From Fimenecus sp045631225 (lineage in GTDB: Bacteria; Bacillota; Clostridia; Oscillospirales; Acutalibacteraceae), in assembly GCA_045631225.1 (NCBI GenBank), contig JAZQUG010000038.1, positions 1 to 64,000 on the forward strand: a stretch of 64,000 nt of DNA, in the 5' to 3' direction. Numbering within the stretch: the stretch's first letter is position 1; every line of letters begins with the position of its first letter. The position numbers and the translations under genes are program-made. Under the pieces are notes generated by a model that was not told the DNA's origin, did not search any database, and saw only the letters and a list, made by a program, of their open reading frames with translations. Of this stretch, positions 8,801-16,802 are shown piece after piece.

Positions 8801-9663
8801 CAACCTGTACAGAACAAGGTTATACAACATATACTTGTGAATGTGGTGACAGTTATGTTGATGATTATGTTGATGCAATAGGTCACAGTTATACATCAGA
8901 AATCACTACTCCTGCAACTCACACAGCAACAGGTATTATGACATATGCTTGTGCTTGTGGAGATACATACACAGAAGTAATTGAAAAGCTTGAAAAACAT
9001 AATTATGAATCAATTGTAACACCACCAACCTGCACAGAACAGGGAAACACAACATATACTTGTGAATGTGGTGACAATTATGTTGATGATTACGTTGATG
9101 CGACAGGACATACAGAAGAAACAATACCTGCTGTAGCACCAACTTGTACAGAAACAGGTCTTACAGCGGGTGCAAAATGTTCAGTATGTGGTGATGTACT
9201 TACAGAGCAGAAAGAACTCCCTGCAAACGGTCACACTCCTGCAAATCCAGTTGAAGAAAATTATATTACTCCAACATGTACAGAAAATGGTAGCAAAGAT
9301 GTGGTTGTTTATTGTTCAGTATGTAATGAAGAAATCAGCAGAGAAACAGTTGTTATCAATGCAACAGGTCACAGTTATACAACAGCTGTAACAGCACCAA
9401 CATGTACAGAACAAGGCTATACAACATATACATGCTCTTGTGGTGACAGCTATGTTGACGATTATGTGAATGCAACAGGTCATGCAGACAATGACGGAGA
9501 TGGCTACTGTGATAAAGACAATGAACGCCTTGACCCATCAGTAGAATGTGACCACACTTGTCATAAAGACGGCTTCACAAGTCTCATTTGGAAAATCATC
9601 AATTTCTTCAACAAACTTTTTGGTTTAAATAAAGAATGTACTTGTGGTGTAACACATTATTAA
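5866..9663 (+). CDS. Secreted BspA-like leucine-rich-repeat protein 1
   Basis: A 1265-residue secreted protein. A signal peptide spans 1-27 (MKTTNKILS..., hydrophobic core, ASA cleavage). A ~30-residue module with the pattern SGxCGxNxxW..D..TLTISGTGxMYD occurs four times (starting ~30, 456, 594, 792), each followed by blocks of ~23-residue LRR_5/BspA-type repeats of the form 'IPDSVTTIGxxAFxxCxxLTxV'. Cys-rich repeats of the type APTCTEQGYTTYTC.CG..YVDDYV.ATGH occur at ~735-790 and ~966-1225. The last ~40 residues form a tail shared with the two paralogues (DHTCHK, IIWKIINFFNKLFG-like helix, C-T-C-G..HY). BspA-like proteins in other bacteria mediate adhesion or surface binding; the ligand here is unknown. 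No LPXTG, SLH or dockerin domain is visible. Confidence 0.9.
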   Translation: MKTTNKILSTVLAILMVISLIPITASAATSGTCGDNLNWTYDSSTYTLTISGTGEMYDYKSDNRPWESVKDIVKEVNIDYGVTSVGKYAFYDHSEIEKVNISNSVTTIREDAFRFCSKLTSVVIPDSTTTIDSWAFLGCTNLTDIKIGNNVTTIGDYAFAECTELVSVTIPDSVTSIGAGAFSECTNLTDVVLSENLTTINNKTFYNCNNLTDIVIGKNITTIEFWAFAECSNIKAVYYSGILSQWEEITVGNSNDYLLDAIIHWDFNSGDFAYSVISETDKTIMITGYRVSGPVQEIIIPATIDGYTVVAIGEYAFYNIETLTDLQLPKTLKEIGKYAFASCDSLKDTIIPDSVTIIGKSAFAYCDSIKNITFPDSVTTIEKNAFYNCSSLETITLGTNIETIGESAFQKCAVDVYYKGTEAQWNQISIGELSFAGAGATIHYEFTPEDKPDEIVTGTCGENVTWEFNKNRSTLTISGEGPMTDYSHTYIGSSRLDNRPWRGYEDFIEFVVIDEGVTYIGNYAFLSFDLLTLITIPESVTCIGKYAFDSIEPLAIHYRGTESQWENITIGNNNNGLYNGKVRFYFVNFPVSDSGICGENITWSFDAETLTLTISGTGAMYNDIGNYRDDSKKHFDGSRGWDYYKYHIEKIIITDGVTNISENVFNYHPNLKEMIVPDSVTELHLNAFMNCYSLSDIYYSGTENDWNNIKIVKNLFDNSNYSLGNATIHYNSTGPHIHDYESVVTAPTCTEQGYTTYTCECGDSYVDDYVNATGHTGNNTCDICGEYLPPTSGDCGYNLMWTFDESTGTLTIFGTGEMYNDEHQYCGMSWDAHIDSIESVIISEGVTTIGKSAFDYHKNIKNVSIADSVTEIGERAFYNCTGLTEVVIGKGVTEIGDFAFEDCSNLKTVTIYNAVEEICRYAFNGCSKLTDVYYFGTEAEWNAITKATLLSKTGLENATIHFLGEETHECSYNAVVTAPTCTEQGYTTYTCECGDSYVDDYVDAIGHSYTSEITTPATHTATGIMTYACACGDTYTEVIEKLEKHNYESIVTPPTCTEQGNTTYTCECGDNYVDDYVDATGHTEETIPAVAPTCTETGLTAGAKCSVCGDVLTEQKELPANGHTPANPVEENYITPTCTENGSKDVVVYCSVCNEEISRETVVINATGHSYTTAVTAPTCTEQGYTTYTCSCGDSYVDDYVNATGHADNDGDGYCDKDNERLDPSVECDHTCHKDGFTSLIWKIINFFNKLFGLNKECTCGVTHY

Positions 9664-9679
9664 TTATAAGCATAAAAAT

Positions 9680-9720
9680 AAGGCTATTGAGAATTCTCGA
9701 TAGCCTTTATCTTTTGCCTT
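9680..9720. terminator. Bidirectional terminator between BspA 1 and gdhA
   Basis: AAGGCTAT/ATAGCCTT arms (9680-9687 with ~9700-9707) enclose a GAGAATTCTC palindrome. T-rich tails are present on both strands, so it can serve both convergent genes. Confidence 0.85.
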
Positions 9721-9727
9721 TTTAGGA

Positions 9728-11074
9728 TTAATATACACCCTGTGAAAGCATTGCATCTGCAACCTTTTCAAAACCTGCGATATTAGCACCTGCAATAAGG
9801 TCGTAGCCCATTCCGTAACGAGCAGCTGCAGCAACTGAAATATCATAGATATTCTTCATTGCACTCTTGAGCATTTCGTCAACCTTTTCTGCAGTCCATG
9901 CAAGACGCTGACTGTTCTGGCTCATTTCAAGACCTGATACGCAAACACCACCGGCATTAACAGCCTTTGATGGAGCAACGATTACACCGTTTTCAATGAA
10001 GTATTCAACAGCTTCAGCAGTTGTTGGCATATTAGCAACTTCGATATAATATTTTGTGCCGTTAGCAACGATTTTCTTTGCTTCTTCAAGAGTAACTTCA
10101 TTCTGAGTAGCACAAGGAAGAGCAACGTCAACCTTAACACCCCATGGCTTCTGGCCAGGGAAGAATTCTGCACCGAACTTATCAGCATAATCCTGAGCCT
10201 TGTCTCTGCCTGATGCACGCATTTCAAGAAGATAGTTAATCTTTTCTTCAGTTACAATACCATCTTTGTCGTAAACATATCCGTCAGGACCTGAAAGTGT
10301 AAGTGGGATACCGCCGAGTTCAGCAATCTTTTTGATTGCACCCCAAGCAACGTTACCGAAACCGGAAACTGCAAATGTCTTGCCTGCGATATCTTCATTT
10401 TTGTGCTTAAGAACTTCGTTTGTGTAGTAGATTGCACCATAACCTGTTGCTTCAGGACGAACAAGTGAACCACCATATGCAAGACCTTTACCTGTGAGAA
10501 CACCGTTTTCAAATGCACCAACAATTCTCTTATACTGACCGAAGAGGTAACCGATTTCCTTACCACTAACACCGATATCACCGGCAGGAACGTCGATGCT
10601 GTCACCGATATGACGGTAAAGCTCTGTCATAAATGCCTGACAGAATCTCATGATTTCTGCATCACTCTTACCAACAGGGTTAAAGTCAGAACCACCCTTA
10701 GCACCACCCATAGGAAGACCTGTAAGTGAGTTTTTGAATGTCTGTTCAAAACCTAAGAAATAAACGATACTTGCGTTAACGCTTGGGTGGAAACGAAGAC
10801 CGCCCTTGTATGGACCGATAGCAGAGTTGAACTGAACACGCCATCCACGGTTAACCTGAGTATTACCATTATCGTCAACCCAGGCAATTCTGAAACGAAC
10901 TGTTCTGTCAGGTTCAATCATTCTGCCGAGAATATCATATTTTTCATATTCAGGATGTGCTTCAACAACCTTTTCAAGTGAGCCGAAAACTTCTTTAACA
11001 CACTGAATAAATTCCTTTTTTTCACCGTCACGTTCCTGCACTCTTGCAAGAACTCTTTCAATATAACTATTCAT
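9728..11074 (-). CDS. gdhA: NADP-type glutamate dehydrogenase
   Basis: A 448-residue class I hexameric glutamate dehydrogenase that assimilates ammonium by reductive amination of 2-oxoglutarate. Visible motifs: RVQFNSAIGPYKGGLRFHPS (~80-100), the substrate-binding PMGGAKGGSDF (~120-131), VPAGDIGVSGKEIGYL, a nucleotide-binding AVSGFGNVAWGA (~235-246) and a C-terminal PSKAVNAGGVCVSGLEMSQNS. Length fits the small NADP-linked family. It is monocistronic, convergent with BspA 1 and divergent from tsaE. GGAGG lies just before the start codon on the minus strand (around 11080-11085). Confidence 0.96.
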   Translation of the reverse strand: MNSYIERVLARVQERDGEKKEFIQCVKEVFGSLEKVVEAHPEYEKYDILGRMIEPDRTVRFRIAWVDDNGNTQVNRGWRVQFNSAIGPYKGGLRFHPSVNASIVYFLGFEQTFKNSLTGLPMGGAKGGSDFNPVGKSDAEIMRFCQAFMTELYRHIGDSIDVPAGDIGVSGKEIGYLFGQYKRIVGAFENGVLTGKGLAYGGSLVRPEATGYGAIYYTNEVLKHKNEDIAGKTFAVSGFGNVAWGAIKKIAELGGIPLTLSGPDGYVYDKDGIVTEEKINYLLEMRASGRDKAQDYADKFGAEFFPGQKPWGVKVDVALPCATQNEVTLEEAKKIVANGTKYYIEVANMPTTAEAVEYFIENGVIVAPSKAVNAGGVCVSGLEMSQNSQRLAWTAEKVDEMLKSAMKNIYDISVAAAARYGMGYDLIAGANIAGFEKVADAMLSQGVY

Positions 11075-11317
11075 AAGATAGCCTCCTTTGTCTAATGTAG
11101 AAATAATATCATAAAAACCATGTTTTTTTCAATTAACAATATTGAAAAATATACAATAGTTTCAGCACTTTAATTTGGTGAAAATGACAAAATATTATTA
11201 CATAATTTCATTTTTGACTGTTTTTCCTGCAAAATTAAGTCTTTTTTGCAGGAAATTATGTATAATAATTTCATATACCTGCAGAATATTAATTTCTTAT
11301 TGTGAATTTATACAAAT

Positions 11318-11345
11318 TGACAAAAACATAGATGTTTGATAAAAT
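11318..11345 (+). promoter_or_regulatory. Promoter of tsaE-tsaB-rpiB
   Basis: TTGACA (11318-11323), 16-bp spacer, TAAAAT (11340-11345), about 25 bp before the tsaE start. The 11075-11371 region between gdhA and tsaE holds no gene. Confidence 0.7.
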
Positions 11346-11371
11346 TATATTAGATAAAATGAGTTTATGGT

Positions 11372-11806
11372 GTGGCTATGCAGACATTTATTTCAAATTG
11401 TACAGAAGATACAATCGAATTAGGTAAAAGACTTGCAAGTTCTCTTAAAGGTGGAACTGTTGTTGCATTTTTTGGTGGTCTTGGAATGGGTAAAACAGCT
11501 TTTACACGAGGAATGGCAAAAGCTCTTTGTGTTAGTGAAGAGGTGAGTAGTCCTACATTTGCTATCGTCAATGACTATGGTGGAAATCCACCGTTATATC
11601 ATTTCGATATGTATCGTGTGGAAAGTTGGGATGACCTTTATTCAAGTGGATTTTTCGACTTCTATGAAGCAGGTGGAATTTTAGCTGTTGAATGGAGCGA
11701 AAATATCGAGAATGCATTACCTGAAAATACTATAAGAGTTACAATACAGCGTGGTGAAACTGATAATCAGCGTATAATTACTATTGACGGAGACGTGGAA
11801 ATATGA
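11372..11806 (+). CDS. tsaE: tRNA threonylcarbamoyladenosine biosynthesis ATPase TsaE
   Basis: A 144-residue P-loop protein of the t6A pathway. Walker A FGGLGMGKTAF lies at ~33-43, followed by VSSPTFAIVNDY and YHFDMYR (TsaE-typical) and AVEWSENIE. It works with TsaB and TsaD to place threonylcarbamoyl on A37 of ANN-decoding tRNAs. The start may be GTG 11372 or ATG 11378 (two codons later); no strong Shine-Dalgarno separates them. It overlaps tsaB by 4 bp (ATGA). tsaD is not next to it here. Confidence 0.93.
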   Translation: MAMQTFISNCTEDTIELGKRLASSLKGGTVVAFFGGLGMGKTAFTRGMAKALCVSEEVSSPTFAIVNDYGGNPPLYHFDMYRVESWDDLYSSGFFDFYEAGGILAVEWSENIENALPENTIRVTIQRGETDNQRIITIDGDVEI

Positions 11807-12507
11807 AAATCTTATCACTTGATTCTTCATCAGTTACAGCTTCCGTAGCAATAACTGAAAATGGTAAAGTTTTATCAGAAAAATTTATTAATAACGGACT
11901 TACACACAGTCAGACTTTAATGCCAATGGTTGAAGAAACATTAAAAGACAGTGGTGTATCAATTAATGATATTGATTTGTTTGCAATTACAAACGGGCCC
12001 GGTTCATTTACAGGTGTCAGAATCGGTATCGCATCAGTTAAGGGGATGTCAGATGCGCTTAATAAAAAGTGTATGGCAATTTCAACTCTTGAAGCAATTG
12101 CAGAACCATTAAAGAATGAAGATGTTATTGCTTGTGCTGTAATGGATGCAAGATGTAATCAGGTTTATACAGCTTCATTCAATCTTGGTAATCGACTTTG
12201 TGAGGATAAAGCAGTTTTAATCGATGAACTCTCGGATGAACTGAAACAATACGACAAAAAAGTTGTGTTCATTGGTGATGGTTCAGTTTTATGTTATGAT
12301 AAATTACACGAAATTATCCGGAATTGTGAAGTTGCAGACAAAAATATCCGTTATGTTCACGGTTCAAGTGTAGGCTTTGTAGCAGAAACAAAAATCAATA
12401 ATGGTGAGGAACCTGTTAATTCAGCAAATCTTGTTCCTTTTTATCTGAGATTACCTCAGGCAGAAAGAGAATTAAATAACAAAAAATCATTGAAAAAGGA
12501 GATATAA
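11803..12507 (+). CDS. tsaB: tRNA threonylcarbamoyladenosine biosynthesis protein TsaB
   Basis: A 234-residue ASKHA-fold protein. It starts MKILSLDSSSVTASVA and has the family signature AITNGPGSFTGVRIG (~67-81) followed by GMSDAL and STLEAIA. TsaB scaffolds TsaD and TsaE in t6A synthesis. Its start overlaps the end of tsaE by 4 bp and rpiB begins 3 bp after its stop, so the three genes are likely one operon. Confidence 0.94.
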   Translation: MKILSLDSSSVTASVAITENGKVLSEKFINNGLTHSQTLMPMVEETLKDSGVSINDIDLFAITNGPGSFTGVRIGIASVKGMSDALNKKCMAISTLEAIAEPLKNEDVIACAVMDARCNQVYTASFNLGNRLCEDKAVLIDELSDELKQYDKKVVFIGDGSVLCYDKLHEIIRNCEVADKNIRYVHGSSVGFVAETKINNGEEPVNSANLVPFYLRLPQAERELNNKKSLKKEI

Positions 12508-12510
12508 ATT

Positions 12511-12948
12511 ATGATAGCTTTAGGTGCAGACCATGGCGGATTTGAATTAAAAGAGGCAATAAAAAAACACCTCGATGAAAAAGGTGTTGAGTATATTGAT
12601 TGTGGTACATATTCAGCAGAGTCTATTGACTATGCTCCAATTGCAAAAGCAACCTGTGAAAAGGTGACAAGTGGCGAGTGTGACAAGGCAATTCTCTGTT
12701 GCGGAACAGGTATCGGTATTTCAATGGCAGCAAACAAGGTAAAGGGTATTCGTGCTGCTTGTTGTTCAGACTATTTCAGTGCAAAACTGACCCGAATGCA
12801 TAACGATGCAAATGCCCTCTGTATGGGTGGTCGTGTTGTTGGTGTAGGTCTTGCGTTGGAACTCGTTGATGTTTTCCTTGAAACTGAATTCGAAGGTGGC
12901 AGACATCAGAGAAGAATTGACCAGATTATGGAGATAGAAAATTCATAA
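12511..12948 (+). CDS. rpiB: Ribose-5-phosphate isomerase B
   Basis: A 145-residue RpiB/LacAB family sugar-phosphate isomerase interconverting ribose-5-P and ribulose-5-P. Motifs: ALGADHGGFELK (~3-14), the active-site ILCCGTGIGISMAANK (~61-76) and RMHNDANALCMGGR. It follows tsaB by 3 bp with an AAAAGGAG ribosome binding site inside tsaB. The related lacA/lacB and allose enzymes share this fold, but the length and lack of sugar genes nearby favour RpiB. Confidence 0.92.
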   Translation: MIALGADHGGFELKEAIKKHLDEKGVEYIDCGTYSAESIDYAPIAKATCEKVTSGECDKAILCCGTGIGISMAANKVKGIRAACCSDYFSAKLTRMHNDANALCMGGRVVGVGLALELVDVFLETEFEGGRHQRRIDQIMEIENS

Positions 12949-12954
12949 AATATC

Positions 12955-12983
12955 TTGTAAATTCCAAAAATAGGGTATATAAT
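12955..12983 (+). promoter_or_regulatory. Promoter of upp
   Basis: TTGTAA (12955-12960), 17-bp spacer, TATAAT (12978-12983). A GGGGG ribosome binding site follows at 13011-13015. Confidence 0.8.
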
Positions 12984-13023
12984 ATTTTTGATAAAAATCC
13001 AATAGATTTTGGGGGAATATAAA

Positions 13024-13653
13024 ATGGCAAACATTATTATTACTAACCATCCGCTTATTCAGCATAAACTTACTCTTTTAAGAGATAAGAATACAGGTTC
13101 AAAGGAATTCAGAGCACTCGTTTCTGAAATTGCAACTCTTATGTGTTATGAAGCAACTCGTGACCTTCCACTTGTTGAGGTTGAGGTTGAAACTCCTGTT
13201 GCTATTGCAAAAACAAAGGTTATTTCAGGTAAAACACTTGCTTTTGTTCCAATTTTGAGAGCAGGTACAGGTATGCTTGAAGGTGTTCTGTCCCTCGTTC
13301 CATCAGCAAAGGTTGGTCATATCGGTATGTACAGAGATGAGGAAACAGCTCTTCCTGTTCCTTATTACTGCAAACTTCCATCAGATATTGAAGAACGTGA
13401 AGTAATCGTGCTTGACCCAATGCTTGCAACAGGCGGTTCAGCAATTGATGCTATCAACCAGATTAAGACATTCAAACCAAAGTCAATTAAGTTTATGGGT
13501 ATAATTGCTGCTCCTGAAGGAATGCAGGCACTTGCTGATGCACATCCAGATGTTGATATTTACTGTGCAGCACTTGATGAAAAACTCAATGAACATAAGT
13601 ATATCGTTCCTGGCCTTGGTGATGCAGGTGACAGAATTTTCGGTACAAAATAA
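13024..13653 (+). CDS. upp: Uracil phosphoribosyltransferase
   Basis: A 209-residue UPRT, the usual length, converting uracil and PRPP to UMP. Motifs: LRAGTGMLEGVLSLVP, MYRDEET, the PRPP-binding VIVLDPMLATGGSAIDAI (~126-143) and a C-terminal VPGLGDAGDRIFGTK typical of bacterial UPRT. The reading frame extends upstream to a TTG at 13009, but that codon lies in the ribosome binding site; ATG 13024 is preceded by GGGGG at good spacing and gives the canonical length. Confidence 0.95.
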   Translation: MANIIITNHPLIQHKLTLLRDKNTGSKEFRALVSEIATLMCYEATRDLPLVEVEVETPVAIAKTKVISGKTLAFVPILRAGTGMLEGVLSLVPSAKVGHIGMYRDEETALPVPYYCKLPSDIEEREVIVLDPMLATGGSAIDAINQIKTFKPKSIKFMGIIAAPEGMQALADAHPDVDIYCAALDEKLNEHKYIVPGLGDAGDRIFGTK

Positions 13654-13666
13654 TTAACATACAAAA

Positions 13667-13712
13667 ACATCCACTTTGCCGGTTTTTAACGAGCAAGTGG
13701 ATGTCTTTTTTA
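13667..13712. terminator. Terminator between upp and the PHP gene
   Basis: Arms ACATCCACTT (13667-13676) and AAGTGGATGT (13695-13704) are perfect complements with a loop of about 18 nt, followed by six T residues. An AAAAA run before the left arm makes it usable for the convergent minus-strand gene too. Confidence 0.88.
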
Positions 13713-14390
13713 TTTTTGCTTTAATTCATAATCTTTCTTCAACATTTCTTCGACTAATGTTTTATTATCAGTAATTTGCCTTTCAAACCATATTCCGCCT
13801 GTGCCTAAATCATCAATTTCGTGATAATCTGAACCTGATGTGACCAAAAGGTCATATTTTTTTGCCCACATTTCGGCAATATCATTGCTTGAATTGTGTC
13901 TTGGATTACCATTGAAAATTTCAACACCGTGGAGAAATTTCGGATTTGTGACTTTCATACCGATTCTGAAAGGGTGTGCCTGGAAAAATAAAAATCCGTT
14001 TTGTTGACATAATTCATAGAAGGATTTGCTGTTAAGACTTAAAATATCAGGTGTGTTATAAAGAAATTCTTCTGTAATACCATATACAAGATAGTCGTTA
14101 TCACCTTCACTTGTACGGAAACGAAGCTCCATACCTAAAAGCACGGGAATTCTTCCGTTTGCAGTTTTTTTAGCAGCCTTATAACCACGAAGAAAAAAGT
14201 CAACTTTTTTCTTCCAAGGCAAAAGCTCTCTGCCGTATTTCATAAATGTTGACGGACTCATATGGTCAGTAACAACAATTCCGTCATATCCGGCTTTAAT
14301 ATATTCTTCAACTGCAATTTCTGCCTGAACATTGGCACAGTTGCTTGTGTTTTTTGTGTGAAAATGCATTTCATATAAATATTTCTTCAA
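13710..14390 (-). CDS. PHP-domain metal-dependent phosphoesterase-like protein
   Basis: A 226-residue PHP-domain protein. Metal-ligand motifs are visible: MHFHTKNTSNC (~9-19), GYDGIVVTDHMSP (~33-45), MELRFRTSEG, QAHPFR and a C-terminal TSGSDYHEIDDLG. This pattern is typical of stand-alone PHP phosphoesterases related to histidinol phosphatase and YciV/TrpH. The substrate cannot be inferred from context: it is alone, convergent with upp and divergent from the redox operon. Confidence 0.85.
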   Translation of the reverse strand: MKKYLYEMHFHTKNTSNCANVQAEIAVEEYIKAGYDGIVVTDHMSPSTFMKYGRELLPWKKKVDFFLRGYKAAKKTANGRIPVLLGMELRFRTSEGDNDYLVYGITEEFLYNTPDILSLNSKSFYELCQQNGFLFFQAHPFRIGMKVTNPKFLHGVEIFNGNPRHNSSNDIAEMWAKKYDLLVTSGSDYHEIDDLGTGGIWFERQITDNKTLVEEMLKKDYELKQK

Positions 14391-14562
14391 GGTTATTCCT
14401 CAATTCGATTGAAAATTGTTCTGTAGGAGTATTATATACCGATTTCTTGTCAAAGTCGATAATTTTTTTATCTTTTTTATAAGAATTTTCTATTTGAAAA
14501 ATGTCATCAGTTGTATTATAATGTGCAATAGATTAATTTATGTATATAATCGGAGGAAAGCT

Positions 14563-15057
14563 ATGAATTGCGATTGTAATAAAAACGATTTTGCTCTTTT
14601 GGAGCCTTGTTTAGAAAAGTATGCAACCGTTCCCGGAAGTCTTATAACAATTCTACAGAACGCACAGGAGATTTACGGTTACTTACCTGTTGATGTAATT
14701 TTACATATTTCACAACGAACAGGAATTAAAGTAACAAAAATTATGGGTGTTGCAACCTTCTATTCACAGTTCAGATTGGAGCCTGTCGGTAAATATCTAA
14801 TAATGCTTTGTCAGGGCACTGCCTGTCACGTTAATGGCTCATTACAGATAGAAAAGGTAATTAATGAGTATCTTGGAATCAAAGACGGTGAAACAACTGC
14901 TGATGGCCTTTTCACACTTAAAAATGTGGCTTGTCTCGGCTGTTGCAGCCTTTCACCGGTAATGATGATAAATGACGATACTTATGGTTCATTAACTCCT
15001 GAAAAAGCAGTTTCGATTTTTAAAGAATTACAGAAAAAAGCAGGGGAGGAAGAATAA
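14563..15057 (+). CDS. NuoE/HydC-like [2Fe-2S] subunit of a bifurcating oxidoreductase
   Basis: A 164-residue thioredoxin-like [2Fe-2S] protein. A helical N-terminus (ILQNAQEIYGYLP, GVATFYSQF) precedes the cluster ligands CQGTACHVNG (~88-97) and CLGCCSLSP (~128-136). Such subunits accompany NuoF-type flavoproteins in complex I, [FeFe]-hydrogenases and Stn/Hyd-type bifurcating complexes. The frame runs upstream to 14416, but ATG 14563 has a CGGAGGAAAG ribosome binding site and matches family length. Its stop overlaps the next start by 1 bp. Confidence 0.92.
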   Translation: MNCDCNKNDFALLEPCLEKYATVPGSLITILQNAQEIYGYLPVDVILHISQRTGIKVTKIMGVATFYSQFRLEPVGKYLIMLCQGTACHVNGSLQIEKVINEYLGIKDGETTADGLFTLKNVACLGCCSLSPVMMINDDTYGSLTPEKAVSIFKELQKKAGEEE

Positions 15058-16802
15058 TGAAAATAGCAGTCGGACAGGGTAGCTGCGGTATTGCTGCAGG
15101 TGCTATGAGTGCATACGAGATATTGAATTCCAAACTTGATTTATCAAAGAACCAATTAACTGTAACAGGTTGTATAGGTATGTGTTACCTTGAACCTATT
15201 GTCGATGTTTATGCTGATGATGAACTTCACAGATTTGTAAAAGTCAATGGTGAAATTGCAGAAAAAATTGCAACAGCAATCAATAATAATGATTTAGCAT
15301 CAGTCGTGGAATATGAAATCAGCGATGATGATAAACAATTCCTCGAAAAGCAGACTCGAATTGCACTTCGTCATTGTGGTGTTATCAACCCTGAAATTAT
15401 TGAAGATTATACATATGACGACGGATATAAAGCACTCAATAAAGTACTTACAACTATGTCACCTGAAGATGTAATCGAAGAAATTAAGGTTTCAGGTCTT
15501 GCAGGTCGTGGTGGTGCAGGCTTCCCGACTTGGTTTAAGTGGAATGCTGCCCGTCAATCGACAGGAGATAAGAAATATCTTATCTGTAACGCTGATGAGG
15601 GTGACCCGGGTGCATTTATGGACAGAGCAGTTATCGAGGGTGACCCACATAACCTTATTGAAGGTATGCTTATTGGTGCATATGCTATCGGAGCAAGTGA
15701 AGCAATCGTTTATGTTCGTGCCGAATATCCTCTTGCAATCAGAAGACTTCAGAATGCGATTGAACAGGCAAAAGCAATGGGTTATATCGGTCAGAATATT
15801 ATGGGAACAGACTTCTCTTGTGATTTCAGAATCAAAGCAGGTGCAGGAGCATTCGTTTGTGGTGAAGAAACTGCACTTATTGAATCTCTTGAGGGTTCCC
15901 GTGGTATGCCTCGTCTTAAGCCTCCATTCCCTGCACAGTCCGGTTATTGGCACCAGCCTTCAAACATTAACAATGTTGAAACTTTTGCAAATGTAAGCTG
16001 GATTATTCTTAATGGTGGTAGTGCTTTCTCAGCAATGGGAACAGAAAATAGTAAGGGCACAAAGGTTTTTGCGCTTACAGGTAAAATCAAACGTGGTGGA
16101 CTCGTTGAAATTCCAATGGGTAAAACACTTCGTGACGTTATTTTTGATATCGGTGGCGGAATCAAGAACGATAAAAAATTCAAAGCTGTACAGATGGGTG
16201 GTCCGTCAGGTGGCTGTATTCCTGAAGAGTTACTTGATACTGTAATTGACTATAAGGCATTGTCAGCAACAGGTGCAATTATGGGCTCAGGTGGTATGGT
16301 TGTGATGGATGACAGCACTTGTATGGTTGAGATGGCTCGTTTCTTCCTGGACTTTACTGCAAAAGAATCTTGTGGTAAATGTGTTCATTGTCGTCTTGGT
16401 ACAAAGAGAATGCTTGAAATCCTTACAAGAATTACTGAGGGTAACGGTAAGGAGGATGACATTGAATTGCTCGAAGAACTTTGCCTTGCAATTAAGGATG
16501 GTGCTTTGTGCGGTCTTGGTCAGACAGCGCCAAACCCTGTACTTACAACACTTAAATATTTCAAGAACGAATATATTGAGCATATAATCGATAAAAAATG
16601 TGCTGCACACGAATGTACAAATCTTCTTAAATATGAAATCAATGCTGAGCTTTGTCGTGGATGTACTCTTTGTTCAAAGAAATGTCCTGTAAATGCTATC
16701 AGCGGTACAGTGAAAAATCCTCACACTATTGATATGGATAAATGTATCAAGTGTGGTAATTGTAAATCAGTATGTAAATTCAATGCTGTGGAGGTGAAAT
16801 AA
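15057..16802 (+). CDS. NuoF/HydB-like NADH-binding flavoprotein subunit
   Basis: 581 residues. An N-terminal thioredoxin-like [2Fe-2S] segment with CGIAAGA and CIGMCYLEP (~10-45) is followed by the NuoF core: GLAGRGGAGFPTWFKW (NADH/FMN loop, ~148-163), CNADEGDPGAF (~178-188) and GAGAFVCGEETALIESLEG. An SLBB region and the [4Fe-4S] motif ESCGKCVHCRLG (~438-449) come next. The C-terminus holds two ferredoxin motifs (CRGCTLCSKKCP and CIKCGNCKSVC). It would carry the FMN site oxidising or reducing NAD(H). Tight coupling to both neighbours implies one complex. Confidence 0.94.
   Translation: MKIAVGQGSCGIAAGAMSAYEILNSKLDLSKNQLTVTGCIGMCYLEPIVDVYADDELHRFVKVNGEIAEKIATAINNNDLASVVEYEISDDDKQFLEKQTRIALRHCGVINPEIIEDYTYDDGYKALNKVLTTMSPEDVIEEIKVSGLAGRGGAGFPTWFKWNAARQSTGDKKYLICNADEGDPGAFMDRAVIEGDPHNLIEGMLIGAYAIGASEAIVYVRAEYPLAIRRLQNAIEQAKAMGYIGQNIMGTDFSCDFRIKAGAGAFVCGEETALIESLEGSRGMPRLKPPFPAQSGYWHQPSNINNVETFANVSWIILNGGSAFSAMGTENSKGTKVFALTGKIKRGGLVEIPMGKTLRDVIFDIGGGIKNDKKFKAVQMGGPSGGCIPEELLDTVIDYKALSATGAIMGSGGMVVMDDSTCMVEMARFFLDFTAKESCGKCVHCRLGTKRMLEILTRITEGNGKEDDIELLEELCLAIKDGALCGLGQTAPNPVLTTLKYFKNEYIEHIIDKKCAAHECTNLLKYEINAELCRGCTLCSKKCPVNAISGTVKNPHTIDMDKCIKCGNCKSVCKFNAVEVK

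Noticed and set aside
8066..9500. Direct repeats that look like a CRISPR array
   Set aside because: The repeats are in frame, encode protein modules of unequal spacing and no cas genes are present.
8696..9538. Several minus-strand frames rich in Cys, His and Leu
   Set aside because: They are shadows of the Cys-rich repeats of BspA protein 1; the same type of shadow appears behind BspA 2 and 3.
13009..13023. TTG start five codons upstream of upp
   Set aside because: It lies in the Shine-Dalgarno sequence; ATG 13024 gives the canonical 209-residue enzyme.
14416..14562. 49-residue N-terminal extension of the NuoE-like protein
   Set aside because: Phe/Ile-rich translation of an AT-rich promoter region; the strong CGGAGG site supports ATG 14563.
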